A stretch of 64,000 nucleotides of DNA, from positions 4,278,001 to 4,342,000 of the forward strand of contig NZ_CP031467.1 in assembly GCF_003368325.1 (NCBI RefSeq). Reading direction: 5' to 3'. Positions 36,742 to 46,920 of the stretch are shown here, one piece after another. Position 1 is the first letter of the stretch. Each line of letters opens with the position of its first letter. Source of the stretch: Paraburkholderia caffeinilytica. GTDB lineage: Bacteria > Pseudomonadota > Gammaproteobacteria > Burkholderiales > Burkholderiaceae. A program made the translations under genes and the position numbers. Below the pieces are notes generated by a model. It worked only from the letters and a program-made list of their open reading frames with translations. It did not search any database and was not told the DNA's origin.

Positions 36742-38298
36742 TCACGACGAGCAACTTACTTCCAGCGAGCTGGCCCAATCCGGCGGCAACCCCGCATACG
36801 CTTCATTCTCCGGCTGTTCGTCGAACGGACGGCGCAGCACCGCGGCCAGACGTGCCACTTCGGAGAAATCCTTCTCTTTCGCTCGCCGGATTGCCGTTTC
36901 CGCCAGATGATTGCGAAGTACGAATTTGGGGTTCACCCGGTTCATTGCAATGGCGCGCAGAGCGTCGTTGCGTGTTTCTTCGGACAGGCGCGCGCGGTAG
37001 TCGTTCACCCACGCGTCGAACGCGGCGCGGTCGAGGAACAGGTCGCGCACCGGCGCGTCGCCGCTCGCGTCGTGCTTCGAAATACGCGCCAGATTGCGGA
37101 AGGTCAGCGTGAAATCCGCACGGTTGGCGTGCATCACTTCGAACAGGCGGTTGACCAGCGTGTCGTCGCCGTCGCGCTCGGTTTCGAGGCCGAGCTTGGC
37201 GCGCATGCGTTTCTCCAGCGCCGGCGCGAAGCGCTCCTTGAAGCCGCCGAGCACGCGCTGCGCGTCTTCGATCGCCTTGTCGCCGCGCACGCTTTCGTCA
37301 TGCTGTTCGCCCAATAGCGGCAGCAGGCCTTGCGCGAGACAAAAGAGATTCCAGTACGCAATCTGCGGTTGCATCCTGTACGCGTAGCGGCCCTGCGAAT
37401 CCGAGTGATTGCAGATGTAGCCCGCGTCGAAGCCGTCCATGAAGCCGAACGGGCCGTAGTCGATCGTGAGACCGAGGATCGACATGTTGTCGGTATTCAT
37501 CACGCCGTGGCAGAAGCCGACCGCTTGCCATTCGACCATCAGATCGGCGGTCGAATTCACGGCTTCGTTCAACAGCGCGAGATACGGATCCTCGGCTTCG
37601 CGGCAATGCGGATAGAAGCGCTCGATCACGTGATCGGCGAGCGCGCGCAGTGCGTCGACGCGATCGTTCGAATAGAAATGCTCGAAGTGCCCGAAGCGCA
37701 CGAAACTCGGCGCCACCCGCGTAACGACTGCCGCGGTCTCGACTTCCTCGCGGCGCACCGGCTGGTCGGAGCCGATCACGCACAGCGCGCGCGTGGTCGG
37801 AATGCCGAGATGATGCATGGCTTCCGAACACAGATATTCGCGGATCGACGAACGCAGCACCGCGCGGCCGTCGCCCATGCGCGAATACGGCGTGCGGCCC
37901 GCGCCTTTGAGCTGCAGCTCGAAGCGCCCACCGTCGTGTTCGACTTCGCCGAGACCGAGCGCGCGGCCGTCGCCGAGCTGGCCGGCCCACACGCCGAACT
38001 GATGCCCCGAATAGACCGACGCATAGGGCAGCGCCTCGGAAGGCCATTCGCGTGTGGCGTTGCCGGAGAACAGTTCGGCGAAGCCCGGATCGTTCTGGAG
38101 TCCCGGCTCTAAACCCAGCAACGCGGCGGTTTCTTCGGAGAACCCGACCACGTACGGCGCACTCAGCGGCGCCGCGGGCAGGCGCGTCAGAAACACGCTG
38201 CCGAGCCGCGCAAATGCACTTTCGGGCGAGGTGATCAGTGAGTCGGAAAGAGCCGATAGAGGCCCGGATAACCCTGCAGTGCTTGGGGAAAACGACAT
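36742..38298 (-). CDS. selO: SelO (YdiU) protein adenylyltransferase
   Basis: SelO is a pseudokinase-fold enzyme that transfers AMP to Ser, Thr and Tyr of proteins and is tied to oxidative-stress response. The protein has 518 residues. Seen are [55 protein letters not shown] and DYGPFGFMD, which are diagnostic motifs. The C-terminus ends in SCSS, the bacterial counterpart of the selenocysteine motif. The start at ATG 38298 gives the usual N-terminus. msrB lies downstream, and the two may be co-transcribed. Confidence 0.95.
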   Translation of the reverse strand: MSFSPSTAGLSGPLSALSDSLITSPESAFARLGSVFLTRLPAAPLSAPYVVGFSEETAALLGLEPGLQNDPGFAELFSGNATREWPSEALPYASVYSGHQFGVWAGQLGDGRALGLGEVEHDGGRFELQLKGAGRTPYSRMGDGRAVLRSSIREYLCSEAMHHLGIPTTRALCVIGSDQPVRREEVETAAVVTRVAPSFVRFGHFEHFYSNDRVDALRALADHVIERFYPHCREAEDPYLALLNEAVNSTADLMVEWQAVGFCHGVMNTDNMSILGLTIDYGPFGFMDGFDAGYICNHSDSQGRYAYRMQPQIAYWNLFCLAQGLLPLLGEQHDESVRGDKAIEDAQRVLGGFKERFAPALEKRMRAKLGLETERDGDDTLVNRLFEVMHANRADFTLTFRNLARISKHDASGDAPVRDLFLDRAAFDAWVNDYRARLSEETRNDALRAIAMNRVNPKFVLRNHLAETAIRRAKEKDFSEVARLAAVLRRPFDEQPENEAYAGLPPDWASSLEVSCSS

Positions 38299-38419
38299 GT
38301 TGAGCGCCTCTGGATTAACCGATATTGTAAATCCGCGCCCGCGGAGCTGCAGGCCGGCTCTCAGCCCGACGTCCGAAAGCAACCACAATGACGCAAACAA
38401 GGTGAGGAGATCTCTCTTT

Positions 38420-40105
38420 ATGACGACGCCGCTGCTTGGCCAGATGATGGACGTGCCGCTCACCGTGTCCTCGTTGCTCGCGCATGCCGCGCGGCATTTC
38501 GGCGACACCGAGATCGTGTCGCGGCGCATCGAAGGCGACGTGCATCGCTACACTTATCGCGACTGCGAGAAGCGCGCGAAGCAGCTGGCGCAGGCGCTGA
38601 TCGCGCTCGGCGTCGAACCAGGCGAGCGGGTGGCCACGCTGGCCTGGAACGGCTACCGGCATCTGGAAGCGTATTACGGCACGACAGGCTTCGGCGCCGT
38701 GTGCCACACGATCAATCCACGCCTCTTTCCCGATCAGATCGCCTACATCGTCAATCACGCCGACGACGCCTACGTGCTGTTCGACACCACGTTCGCCGCG
38801 CTCGTCGACACGCTCGCGCCGCAGTGTCCCAAAGTGCGTGGCTGGATCGCCCTGGCCGACGAAGCGCATCTGCCGGCGATGCAAACGCCGGTGCTGAGCT
38901 ACGAAACCTTGGTCGAAGCGCAGGACGGCCAATACGAATGGCCGCAGCTCGACGAACGTCAGGCGTCTTACCTCTGCTATACGTCGGGCACCACCGGCAA
39001 TCCGAAAGGCGCGCTGTATTCGCACCGCTCGACAGTCCTGCACGCGTTCGGCGCATCGCTGCCCGACGCGATGAGCCTGTCCGCGCGCGACGCCGTGCTG
39101 CCGGTCGTGCCGATGTTCCATGTGAACGCGTGGGGCATTCCGCACGCCGCGCCGCTGACCGGCGCGAAGCTGGTCTTTCCCGGCAAGGATCTCGACGGCA
39201 AGTCGCTCTATGAATTGATGGAAAGCGAACGTGTCACGTATTCGGCCGGCGTGCCGACCGTATGGCTCGGCTTGCTCAACTACCTGCGCGAGGCGAAGGT
39301 GCGTTTCTCTTCGCTGAATCGCACGGTGATTGGCGGCTCAGCCTGTCCGCCGGCCATGCTGCGAGCTTTCGAGGACGAATACGGCGTGCAGGTGATCCAT
39401 GCATGGGGCATGACGGAAATGTCGCCGCTCGGCACCTTGTCGAAACTGACGTGGGAACAGAGTCAGCGTCCGCTGGCGGAGCAGCGCAAACTGCTCGAGA
39501 AGCAGGGCCATGTGCTGTACGGCGTCGACATGAAGATCGTCGGCGAAGACGGGCGCGATCTGCCGTGGGACGGTGTGGCGTTCGGCGATCTGCACGTGCG
39601 CGGCCCCTGGGTGATCGACCGGTATTTCCGCAAGGACGATTCGCCGCTGGTGGACGGCTGGTTTCCGACCGGCGACGTCGCCACGATTGACCGCGACAGC
39701 TTCCTGCACATCACGGATCGCTCGAAAGACGTGATCAAGTCGGGCGGCGAGTGGATCAGTTCGATCGACGTCGAGAACGTCGCGATCGCGCATCCGGCGG
39801 TGGCCGAAGCCGCGTGCATTGCCTGCTCGCATCCGAAATGGACCGAGCGGCCGCTGCTGGTGATCGTCAAGCGGGCGGGTTTCGACGTGACGCGCGAGGA
39901 ACTGCTCGCGTTCTACGACGGCAAGGTCGCCAAATGGTGGATTCCCGACGACGTGGTGTTCGTCGACGAACTCCCGCATACGGCCACCGGCAAGCTGCAG
40001 AAACTCAAGCTGCGCGACATTTTCCGCGATCACATCCTGCCGTCCGCGCTCGAAGACGAGAAGGATTGCCCCCTGAGCCCGCTTGCCAGGGGAAACCCCG
40101 CTTAG
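38420..40105 (+). CDS. Long-chain fatty-acid-CoA ligase (AMP-forming)
   Basis: This enzyme activates a carboxylic acid, probably a fatty acid, to its CoA ester. It has 561 residues. The AMP-binding P-loop [16 protein letters not shown] is near residue 192, with [24 protein letters not shown] and [15 protein letters not shown] as the A5, A7 and A8 motifs, and [10 protein letters not shown] near the C-terminus with the catalytic Lys. ATG 38420 is preceded by GGTGAGGAG. It opens a group of beta-oxidation genes with the FadB-like enzyme and thiolase. Substrate chain length cannot be read from the sequence. Confidence 0.9.
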   Translation: MTTPLLGQMMDVPLTVSSLLAHAARHFGDTEIVSRRIEGDVHRYTYRDCEKRAKQLAQALIALGVEPGERVATLAWNGYRHLEAYYGTTGFGAVCHTINPRLFPDQIAYIVNHADDAYVLFDTTFAALVDTLAPQCPKVRGWIALADEAHLPAMQTPVLSYETLVEAQDGQYEWPQLDERQASYLCYTSGTTGNPKGALYSHRSTVLHAFGASLPDAMSLSARDAVLPVVPMFHVNAWGIPHAAPLTGAKLVFPGKDLDGKSLYELMESERVTYSAGVPTVWLGLLNYLREAKVRFSSLNRTVIGGSACPPAMLRAFEDEYGVQVIHAWGMTEMSPLGTLSKLTWEQSQRPLAEQRKLLEKQGHVLYGVDMKIVGEDGRDLPWDGVAFGDLHVRGPWVIDRYFRKDDSPLVDGWFPTGDVATIDRDSFLHITDRSKDVIKSGGEWISSIDVENVAIAHPAVAEAACIACSHPKWTERPLLVIVKRAGFDVTREELLAFYDGKVAKWWIPDDVVFVDELPHTATGKLQKLKLRDIFRDHILPSALEDEKDCPLSPLARGNPA

Positions 40106-40259
40106 AAATAAAACAAACGAGAATTGAACGAGCGTGCTTTTTTGTGTATTCTGCCTGCTGACCCCGGGAAAGTCGAAAGACAAAGTCGGACAATGAACCG
40201 GCTCGACCAACTGGACAGGCGGCGCGTCATGCGCCGCCTCATCGCATGGAGGCTGGCAG

Positions 40260-42344
40260 ATGGCAGTGGACTACACAACTCATGACGGCGTGGCCGTCAT
40301 CACGCTGAACAATCCCCCGGTGAACGGCCTCGGCCTCTCGACGCGAGCGGGTATCGCCGAAGGAATCGAGCGCGCCCAGAACGATCCGGCCATCAAGGCG
40401 ATCGTGCTGACGGGCGCGGGCAAAGCCTTCTCGGGCGGCGCCGACATCACCGAATTCAACACGCCGAAGGCGACCCAGGAGCCGACGCTCGCCACGGTCA
40501 TCAAGATCGTCGAGAGCAGCGCCAAGCCGGTGATCGCCGCGATTCACAGCGTCGCGATGGGCGGCGGCCTGGAACTGGCGCTCGGCGCGCACTACCGGAT
40601 CGCCGCACCCGGCGCGCAGATCGCGCTGCCGGAAGTGAAGCTCGGCCTTCTGCCGGGCGCGGGCGGCACGCAGCGTCTGCCGCGCGCCATCGGCCTCGAA
40701 GCCGCGCTCAACATGATCGTCTCCGGTGCGCCGGTGATGTCGGAGAAGCTGGCCGGCTCGGGCCTGTTCGACGAAGTCGTGGAAGGCGATCTGGCCGAAG
40801 CCGCGCTCGCGTTCGCCCGCAAGGCCGGCGAGAAAACGGGCCCGCATCCGAAGCTGCGCGACCGCAAGATCGAGCATCCGAATGCGGCCGGTTTCATCCA
40901 GTTCGCGCGCAATACCGTCGCGGCGATGGCGAAGAATTTCCCGGCCCCGCTGAAGTGCATCGACGCCGTGGAAGCGGGCGTGCAGAACGGTTTCGACAAG
41001 GGTCTCGCGTTCGAGCGCGAATGCTTTATCGCGCTCGTGCAGACGCCGGAAAGCCACGCGCTGCGTCATGCGTTCTTCGGCGAACGCGCGGCGAGCAAGA
41101 TTCCCGACGTGCCTTCCGATACGCCCGTTCGCGACATCAAACAGGTGGCCGTGATCGGCGCCGGCACGATGGGCGGCGGCATCGCGATGAACTTCATCAA
41201 TGCGGGCATTCCGGTCACGCTGCTGGAAACGAAGCAGGAAGCACTCGACCGCGGTCTCGCCACGATCCGCAAGAATTACGAAGCCACCGTCAAGAAGGGC
41301 AAGCTCAAGCCCGAGGCGCTGGAACAGCGCATGGCGTTGATTGCGCCGACACTCTCCTACGACGACCTGAAAAACGCCGACCTGATCGTCGAAGCGGTGT
41401 TCGAGGAACTCGGCGTCAAGGAGCAGGTGTTCAGGCGTCTTGACGAAGTGGCGAAGCCCGGCGCAATCCTGGCCTCGAACACCTCGACGTTGGACGTCGA
41501 CAAGATCGCAGCTTTCACCAGGCGTCCGCAAGACGTGGTCGGCATGCACTTCTTCAGCCCGGCCAACGTGATGAAGCTGCTCGAAGTGGTGCGCGGCAAG
41601 GAAACGGCGAAAGACGTGCTCGCCACCGTCATGGCGCTGGCGAAGAAGATCAAAAAGACAGCTGTGGTCTCGGGCGTGTGCGACGGCTTCATCGGCAACC
41701 GGATGATCGAGCAATACGTTCGTCAGGCGCTCTTCATGCTCGAAGAAGGCGCATTGCCCGCGCAAGTGGACAAGGCCATCGAGAAGTTCGGCTTCGCGAT
41801 GGGCCCGTTCCGCATGAGCGACCTGGCCGGCAACGACATCGGCTGGGCGATCCGCAAGCGCCGCTATCAGGAACATCCCGATATGCACTACTCGAAGATC
41901 GCCGACCGTCTCTGCGAGACGGGGCGCTTCGGGCAGAAGACCGGTGGCGGTTGGTACGACTACAAGGCGGGCGACCGCACCGCGTATCCGTCGAAAGTGG
42001 TCGACGAGATGATCAGCGCGTTCTCGAAGGAAACCAACGCCGAGCGCCGCAAGATCAGCGACGAGGAAATCGTCGAGCGCCTTGTGTTCGCGCTTGTCAA
42101 CGAAGGCGCGAAGATTCTCGAGGAAGGCATTGCGTCGAAGGCGTCGGACATCGACATGGTCTATCTGACCGGCTACGGCTTCCCGCTGTATCGCGGCGGT
42201 CCGATGCTGTATGCGGATACTGTCGGCCTCTACAACGTCGAGCGCGCGATTCGCCGCTATGCGTCGAGGCCGAATGGCGACGCGTGGCAATTGGCGCCGA
42301 GTATTGCGGAGCTCGCGGCGAAGGGCCGTGGGTTCAACGGCTGA
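40260..42344 (+). CDS. Bifunctional enoyl-CoA hydratase/3-hydroxyacyl-CoA dehydrogenase
   Basis: This FadB/FadJ-like enzyme of 694 residues catalyses two steps of fatty acid beta-oxidation. The N-terminal crotonase domain has GKAFSGGADITEF (oxyanion hole) and GGGLELALGAHYRIA with PEVKLGLLPGAGGTQRLPR, which hold the catalytic Glu pair. The dehydrogenase domain starts VAVIGAGTMGGGIAMNF (NAD) and includes ASNTSTL and GMHFFSPANVMKLLEVV (catalytic His). The C-terminus holds a second 3HCDH_C domain with GYGFPLYRGGPM. The start ATG lies just after GGAGG. Confidence 0.94.
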   Translation: MAVDYTTHDGVAVITLNNPPVNGLGLSTRAGIAEGIERAQNDPAIKAIVLTGAGKAFSGGADITEFNTPKATQEPTLATVIKIVESSAKPVIAAIHSVAMGGGLELALGAHYRIAAPGAQIALPEVKLGLLPGAGGTQRLPRAIGLEAALNMIVSGAPVMSEKLAGSGLFDEVVEGDLAEAALAFARKAGEKTGPHPKLRDRKIEHPNAAGFIQFARNTVAAMAKNFPAPLKCIDAVEAGVQNGFDKGLAFERECFIALVQTPESHALRHAFFGERAASKIPDVPSDTPVRDIKQVAVIGAGTMGGGIAMNFINAGIPVTLLETKQEALDRGLATIRKNYEATVKKGKLKPEALEQRMALIAPTLSYDDLKNADLIVEAVFEELGVKEQVFRRLDEVAKPGAILASNTSTLDVDKIAAFTRRPQDVVGMHFFSPANVMKLLEVVRGKETAKDVLATVMALAKKIKKTAVVSGVCDGFIGNRMIEQYVRQALFMLEEGALPAQVDKAIEKFGFAMGPFRMSDLAGNDIGWAIRKRRYQEHPDMHYSKIADRLCETGRFGQKTGGGWYDYKAGDRTAYPSKVVDEMISAFSKETNAERRKISDEEIVERLVFALVNEGAKILEEGIASKASDIDMVYLTGYGFPLYRGGPMLYADTVGLYNVERAIRRYASRPNGDAWQLAPSIAELAAKGRGFNG

Positions 42345-42447
42345 AGCGCCGCCGCTTCGGGCGAAATGAGTGAGATGAACGAAGTGGGGCGTCTGAGCGA
42401 TTCGCCGGCGCGCCCACTGTCATCATCTGGAAGGCGATAAATCGCGT

Positions 42448-42684
42448 GGGATCGGAGTAAGTGCTTTGCATGGGATCGGAGTAGCGAGCTTTGCATGGGA
42501 CCGGAGTAACGCGCTAAAGCGCGAACTCCGATCGACAGCTAAAGCGTGAACTCCGATCGACAGTAAAAGCGCTAACTCCGATCGACAACTTTGTATGGGA
42601 TCGGAGTAAGCGCTAAAGCGCTAACTCTGGTCGACAACTTTGTATGGGATCGGAGTAAGCGCTAAAGCGCTAACTCCGATCGAC
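42448..42684. repeat. Array of ten palindromic half-sites (REP-like)
   Basis: The sequence GGGATCGGAGTAA occurs five times (42448, 42472, 42497, 42597, 42646) and its inverted partner AACTCCGATCGAC five times (42524, 42549, 42574, 42623, 42672), with small variations. The order is F-F-F-R-R-R-F-R-F-R. The centres carry GCGCTAAAGCGC-type palindromes. The array fills the space between the FadB-like gene and the thiolase gene, and the last unit ends directly before the thiolase ribosome site. Each F-R pair can form a hairpin of about 20 base pairs in DNA or RNA. Confidence 0.85.
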
Positions 42685-42697
42685 ATAGGAGAGAGGT

Positions 42698-43876
42698 ATG
42701 ACTGACGCTGTAATCGTATCGACCGCCCGTACGGGCCTCGCCAAATCGTGGCGCGGCGGGTTCAACATGACGCACGGCGCGACGCTCGGCGGACACGTGA
42801 CGCAGGCCGCTGTCGAGCGCGCGAAGCTGGACCCGGCGCGCATCGAAGACGTGATCATGGGCTGCGCGAATCCGGAAGGCGCGACGGGCATGAACATCGC
42901 GCGCCAGATCGCACTGCGCGCGGGTTTGCCGGTTAGCGTGCCGGGCATGACCGTGAATCGCTTCTGCTCGTCCGGTTTGCAAACCATCGCACTGGCTGCG
43001 CAACGCGTGATTGCCGGCGAGGGCGATGTATTCGTCGCGGGCGGCGTGGAATCGATCTCGTGTGTGCAGAACGAGATGAACCGCCACATGGTGGCCGATG
43101 GCTGGCTGAGCAAGAACAAGCCGGAAATCTACTGGTCGATGTTGCAGACCGCCGAAAACGTCGCGAAGCGCTACTCGATCTCCAAGGAACGCCAGGACGA
43201 ATACGGTGTGCGCTCGCAGCAACGCGCCGCGGCCGCGCTCGAAGCCGGCAAGTTCAAGGACGAGATCGTGCCGCTGACGGTGCTCGCCGGTGTCGCCGAC
43301 AAAACGAGTGGCCGTCTCTTCACGAAGGAAGTCACGGTCAGCGCCGACGAAGGCATTCGCGCCGACACGACGCTCGAAGGCGTGTCGAAGATCCGTACCG
43401 CGATGCCGGGCGGCGTGATCACCGCCGGCAATGCGAGCCAGTTCTCGGACGGCGCGTCGGCGTGCGTCGTGATGAACGCGACAGTCGCGGAGCGCGAAGG
43501 GCTGCAACCGCTCGGCATTTTCCGCGGCTTTGCAGTGGCCGGTTGCGAGCCGGACGAGATGGGCATCGGCCCGGTGTTCGCGGTGCCCAAGCTGCTCAAG
43601 CAGGCAGGCCTGAAGGTCGAGGACATCGACCTGTGGGAGCTGAATGAAGCGTTCGCGGTGCAGGTGCTGTATTGCGCCGACAAACTCGGCATTCCGCACG
43701 ACCGCCTGAACGTGAACGGCGGCGCGATTGCGGTGGGCCATCCGTATGGCGTGTCGGGCGCGCGTCTGACGGGCCATGCGCTGATCGAAGGCAAGCGGCG
43801 TGGCGCGAAGCTGGTGGTCGTGACGATGTGTATCGGCGGCGGCCAAGGGGCGGCGGGCCTGTTCGAAGTGGTTTGA
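42698..43876 (+). CDS. Acetyl-CoA C-acyltransferase (thiolase)
   Basis: This enzyme cleaves 3-ketoacyl-CoA into acetyl-CoA and a shortened acyl-CoA, the last step of beta-oxidation. It has 392 residues. The nucleophilic Cys lies in [13 protein letters not shown] (near 90), the His in [17 protein letters not shown], and the second Cys in [24 protein letters not shown] precedes the ATG at 42698, immediately after the palindromic array. With the ligase and the FadB-like enzyme it gives most of a beta-oxidation set; an acyl-CoA dehydrogenase is not in the window. Confidence 0.94.
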   Translation: MTDAVIVSTARTGLAKSWRGGFNMTHGATLGGHVTQAAVERAKLDPARIEDVIMGCANPEGATGMNIARQIALRAGLPVSVPGMTVNRFCSSGLQTIALAAQRVIAGEGDVFVAGGVESISCVQNEMNRHMVADGWLSKNKPEIYWSMLQTAENVAKRYSISKERQDEYGVRSQQRAAAALEAGKFKDEIVPLTVLAGVADKTSGRLFTKEVTVSADEGIRADTTLEGVSKIRTAMPGGVITAGNASQFSDGASACVVMNATVAEREGLQPLGIFRGFAVAGCEPDEMGIGPVFAVPKLLKQAGLKVEDIDLWELNEAFAVQVLYCADKLGIPHDRLNVNGGAIAVGHPYGVSGARLTGHALIEGKRRGAKLVVVTMCIGGGQGAAGLFEVV

Positions 43877-44404
43877 TCAGGGCAAAGCCATACCGAGCGC
43901 CGGCAGGCTCAGCGTACCCTGATCGACGAAGCGTGTCGTGCCCGTCAGGCCGCCCGCGAGCTTGCCGCGCAGGATGTACGGCATCTGTCCCGACTGCGTG
44001 GCGTCCGCTTGCACGGCACCCGCAAGAGCGAAAACCTGCCGAACCGCGGCGAACGCGGGCACCGTCAGCGGTACATTGATGACCGTTTCGCCGAAGCGCG
44101 GCACGGTGCCGCTCTGATCGCTGACGCCGCTGGCGAACGGCTTGCCGTTCAGTTCAAGAGCAAGCGACACACCGTCGAAGTTGATAGCGGAATCATTGGG
44201 ATTCTGTACGCGCAGTTTGACATTGAAGCGCATCTCCAGGCCCTGACCGTCGACCGGTTCGATGCCGGCCACGCTCACGCGCAAAGGGTCGCCGCCGAAC
44301 AGTCCGGCGCAACCGTTGAGCGTCAGCGTGACGACGGCGAGGAGCGCGGCCAGATGGACATGACGGACATGACGGCGGGACAGCAGTACGCGAAGGAAGG
44401 ACAT
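43877..44404 (-). CDS. LEA type 2 family lipoprotein
   Basis: This protein has 175 residues. It has a signal peptide and lipobox (VTLTLNGC, Cys near residue 32), so it is a lipoprotein. The body shows the LEA_2/WHy pattern: LRVSVAGIEPVDGQGLEMRFNVKLRVQNPNDSAINFDGVSLALELNGKP, common in periplasmic lipoproteins of uncertain role. The start at ATG 44404 follows GAGGTG seven bases upstream. It is followed closely by the thiolase gene on the other strand (convergent). Confidence 0.85.
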   Translation of the reverse strand: MSFLRVLLSRRHVRHVHLAALLAVVTLTLNGCAGLFGGDPLRVSVAGIEPVDGQGLEMRFNVKLRVQNPNDSAINFDGVSLALELNGKPFASGVSDQSGTVPRFGETVINVPLTVPAFAAVRQVFALAGAVQADATQSGQMPYILRGKLAGGLTGTTRFVDQGTLSLPALGMALP

Positions 44405-44474
44405 GACCGGCACCTCGGAAGAAGCGGCTTGGGTCATGCATTGTAGCGGGCCGTTCCGCGCCGGCAGGGACGTT

Positions 44475-44852
44475 TCAGATAGCGCGCGGCAGGCGTGCCT
44501 TGACGAGACCTGCCAGCTTGCGCACGGCTTGCCTGACGAAGCGGTGCGGCTCGTTCCCAGCGCGGTGCGGCTCGACGACGAACACGGCGGATTGCGCATG
44601 TGCCGCGCCGATCGACACGACGCCGCGCTGTGGCGTGACGTAGCGGTCGCCTTCCTGCAGCGTGACCGACGTGACCGGGACGGCGTCGCCCAGCCACGCC
44701 AGGGAATGATCGCGGAAGTCGAGCTGCAGATTGCCTTCGACGGCCACGATCGAGGTTCGGGCGCGCAGATCGTGCACGGCCAGCTGACCGGCGGCGACGC
44801 GCGAGGTGGCGGCATCGGGAGGCAAATCGGCGGGAGCTTGAGTGATGGGCAT
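44475..44852 (-). CDS. DUF2917 domain protein
   Basis: This is a 125-residue protein of the DUF2917 family, frequent in Burkholderia and Ralstonia and without known function. Seen are a beta-rich centre (LRARTSIVAVEGNLQLDFRDHSLAWLG) and GDRYVTPQRGVVSIGA, with a basic C-terminal helix. It is probably cytoplasmic. The ATG at 44852 was chosen because it begins the conserved N-terminus (MPITQAPADL); an upstream start at 44885 lies near the MocR operator. Confidence 0.8.
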   Translation of the reverse strand: MPITQAPADLPPDAATSRVAAGQLAVHDLRARTSIVAVEGNLQLDFRDHSLAWLGDAVPVTSVTLQEGDRYVTPQRGVVSIGAAHAQSAVFVVEPHRAGNEPHRFVRQAVRKLAGLVKARLPRAI

Positions 44853-44936
44853 GACCGATTCCTTTAAACCGTTTTCATGCCACACAGCTTATTGAGTCCG
44901 CCCAGGTGAAAACAGGCGCAATAATGGACAATGTGA

Positions 44937-44973
44937 ACCGGTACAACGCAGGGTTTCAACATGTTGTATCGGT
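44937..44973. promoter_or_regulatory. Inverted repeat operator upstream of MocR-type regulator
   Basis: ACCGGTACAAC (44937-44947) and GTTGTATCGGT (44963-44973) form an inverted repeat with one mismatch and a 15-base spacer. It lies in the divergent region between the DUF2917 gene and the MocR-type gene. GntR-family regulators of the MocR subgroup bind such repeats in their own promoters; autoregulation is inferred. Confidence 0.6.
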
Positions 44974-45030
44974 CGGAATCAGGCCGATGTGTATCTGTCG
45001 CCACGCGCTAACTATCCGCACCATTGGCTC

Positions 45031-46557
45031 ATGAGCGTTTCTACCCTTACTCCCGACGCACGAGTGGCGACGCGCACGGAAGCGCCGCCCCCGGCACAGC
45101 CCGCGGACAGCCGGCCCCTCTACCGCCAACTGGCCGACCAATACCGCCGCGCGATCGACAACGGCGTGCTGCGTCCCGGCGACCGCATGCCGTCGATGCG
45201 CGCATTCATGCAGCGGCACGGCGTGAGCCTCGCAACCGCGACTGAAAGCTATCGAACGCTGGAACGCGCCGCGCTGATCGAGGCCAGGCCGCGCGCCGGT
45301 TATTTCGTGCGCGTCCGTCAAACGGCGGCGCTGCCCGCGGCAACCGAACCCGACCTCGCGGCCGTGCCCGGCGCCGCGCAGTTCGTCGGCATCCATTCGG
45401 CGATTTCGACGATCGTGTCGACATTCCAGCGCTATCCCGACGCGCTGAATCTCGGCGGCGCGACCGCGTCGCCCGATCTTTATCCGACCGACGCATTGCA
45501 GAAGTCCGCGCTGCGCGCATTGCGCCGTCGGCCGACCTTGCTGACCGCGGCCGGACACGATCAGGGCGATCCCGAGCTGCGCGCAATCATTGCGCGCCGT
45601 GCGCTCGACGCCGGCATCCAGATCGGCGCGGACGACGTGATCATGACCCACGGCGGCATCGAGGCCGTGAACCTGGCCTTGCGCGCGGTCGCGCAGCCGG
45701 GCGACACGGTCGCGGTGGAATCGCCGTGCTTTTTCGGCCTGCTGCAGGCGCTCGAAAGTCTAGGCCTGCGCGCGCTCGAAATCCCGGCCAGTCCCACCAC
45801 CGGTCTCGCCGTCGAAGCATTGGCGTTCGCGTTGCAAACGCATCCCGACATCAAGGCGGTGGTGGCCGTGCCGAATCTGCAGAACCCGCTCGGCAGCGTG
45901 ATGCCCGACTCGCACAAGGCGCGGCTCGTCGAACTGTGCGCGCGAGCCGGCATTCCGCTGATCGAAGACGATCCCTACCGCGAACTCGCCGACACGGCGC
46001 AGCCGCTCAGATCGTTGAAGGCCTGGGATACGGACGGCACGGTGATCCATTGCACGTCGTTCAACAAGACACTGGCGCCCGGCATGCGGGTCGGCTGGAT
46101 CAACGGCGGACGCTGGCATCCACGCATCGGTATGCTGAAGTTCGCGCAGTCGCGCCATAACGAGCAGTTGTCGCAAGTCGTGCTCGCTGAGTTTCTGGAA
46201 ACGAATGCGTATGAACGGCATCTGCGGCGTTTGCGCGACCGTCTGCGGATTCAGCGCGAACGGATGGCCGAGGCGATCGCCGCATCCTTTCCTGACGGCA
46301 CGCGCTTCACGCCGCCGGGCGGGGGCATGTTCTTCTGGATCGAGCTGCCGCGCGACGTGTCGTCGGCGGCTTTTTTCGAGGCAGCGCTGGACGACGGTAT
46401 TCGCGTGATGCCGGGCACGGTGTTTTCGAACGCCGGGCGCTTCGATCATTTCATCCGCCTGAGTTGCCCGAGTACGGATCTCGATCAGGCCGACGATGCG
46501 GTACGCAGGTTAGGGCGTCTGGCGGGACGGAGGGGGGCGTATGCGCGAACGTTGTAG
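45031..46557 (+). CDS. MocR/PdxR-type transcription regulator with aminotransferase domain
   Basis: This protein has 508 residues. The N-terminal GntR winged helix (PLYRQLADQYRRAIDNGVLRPGDRMPSMRAFMQRHGVSLATATESYRTLE) spans about residues 25-85. The rest is a fold-type I aminotransferase domain with the PLP lysine in CTSFNKTLAPGMRVGW and DDPYRELA for cofactor binding. Such regulators sense PLP or a PLP-amine adduct and control neighbouring genes. ATG 45031 was preferred over 44989. The probable operator lies at 44937-44973. The target genes could include the divergent DUF2917-LEA_2 unit. Confidence 0.9.
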   Translation: MSVSTLTPDARVATRTEAPPPAQPADSRPLYRQLADQYRRAIDNGVLRPGDRMPSMRAFMQRHGVSLATATESYRTLERAALIEARPRAGYFVRVRQTAALPAATEPDLAAVPGAAQFVGIHSAISTIVSTFQRYPDALNLGGATASPDLYPTDALQKSALRALRRRPTLLTAAGHDQGDPELRAIIARRALDAGIQIGADDVIMTHGGIEAVNLALRAVAQPGDTVAVESPCFFGLLQALESLGLRALEIPASPTTGLAVEALAFALQTHPDIKAVVAVPNLQNPLGSVMPDSHKARLVELCARAGIPLIEDDPYRELADTAQPLRSLKAWDTDGTVIHCTSFNKTLAPGMRVGWINGGRWHPRIGMLKFAQSRHNEQLSQVVLAEFLETNAYERHLRRLRDRLRIQRERMAEAIAASFPDGTRFTPPGGGMFFWIELPRDVSSAAFFEAALDDGIRVMPGTVFSNAGRFDHFIRLSCPSTDLDQADDAVRRLGRLAGRRGAYARTL

Positions 46558-46609
46558 CGGTTATCATTTCCTGCTGCGCTCAACGAATTGAATCGAACGA
46601 GGTGATCCC

Positions 46610-46912
46610 GTGATCCGTCATATTGTGATGTGGAAGCTCAAAGAACACGCCGAAGGTGCCTCGCGTGCCGAAAACGCCCTGAAGTTGAAAGACAAGCTCG
46701 AGGGCTGCCGCGGCATCGTCCCCGGCATCCTCAAGCTGGAAGTCGGCATCGCGGCGCCGGGCCTGGAATCGACCTGTCACGTCGTGATGGTTTCGGACTT
46801 CGCCGACAAAGCCGCGCTCGACGCTTATCAGGTCCATCCGACCCACACGGCGCTGAAGGGCTTCGTTGGCGCGGTGCGTGAATCGCGTGAATGTGTCGAC
46901 TACGAAATCTGA
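46610..46912 (+). CDS. Dabb (stress-responsive alpha/beta barrel) domain protein
   Basis: This is a 100-residue protein of the Dabb family: IRHIVMWKLKEHAEG, then GILKLEVGIAAPG, VVMVSDFADKAALDAYQVHPTH and VRESRECVDYEI. The fold is a dimeric ferredoxin-like barrel; some members act in polyketide cyclisation, others have unknown roles. It uses a GTG start with CGAGGTGAT just upstream. It lies 8 bases upstream of the PaaI-type thioesterase gene and is probably co-transcribed with it. Confidence 0.9.
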   Translation: MIRHIVMWKLKEHAEGASRAENALKLKDKLEGCRGIVPGILKLEVGIAAPGLESTCHVVMVSDFADKAALDAYQVHPTHTALKGFVGAVRESRECVDYEI

Positions 46913-46920
46913 GATCCGCA

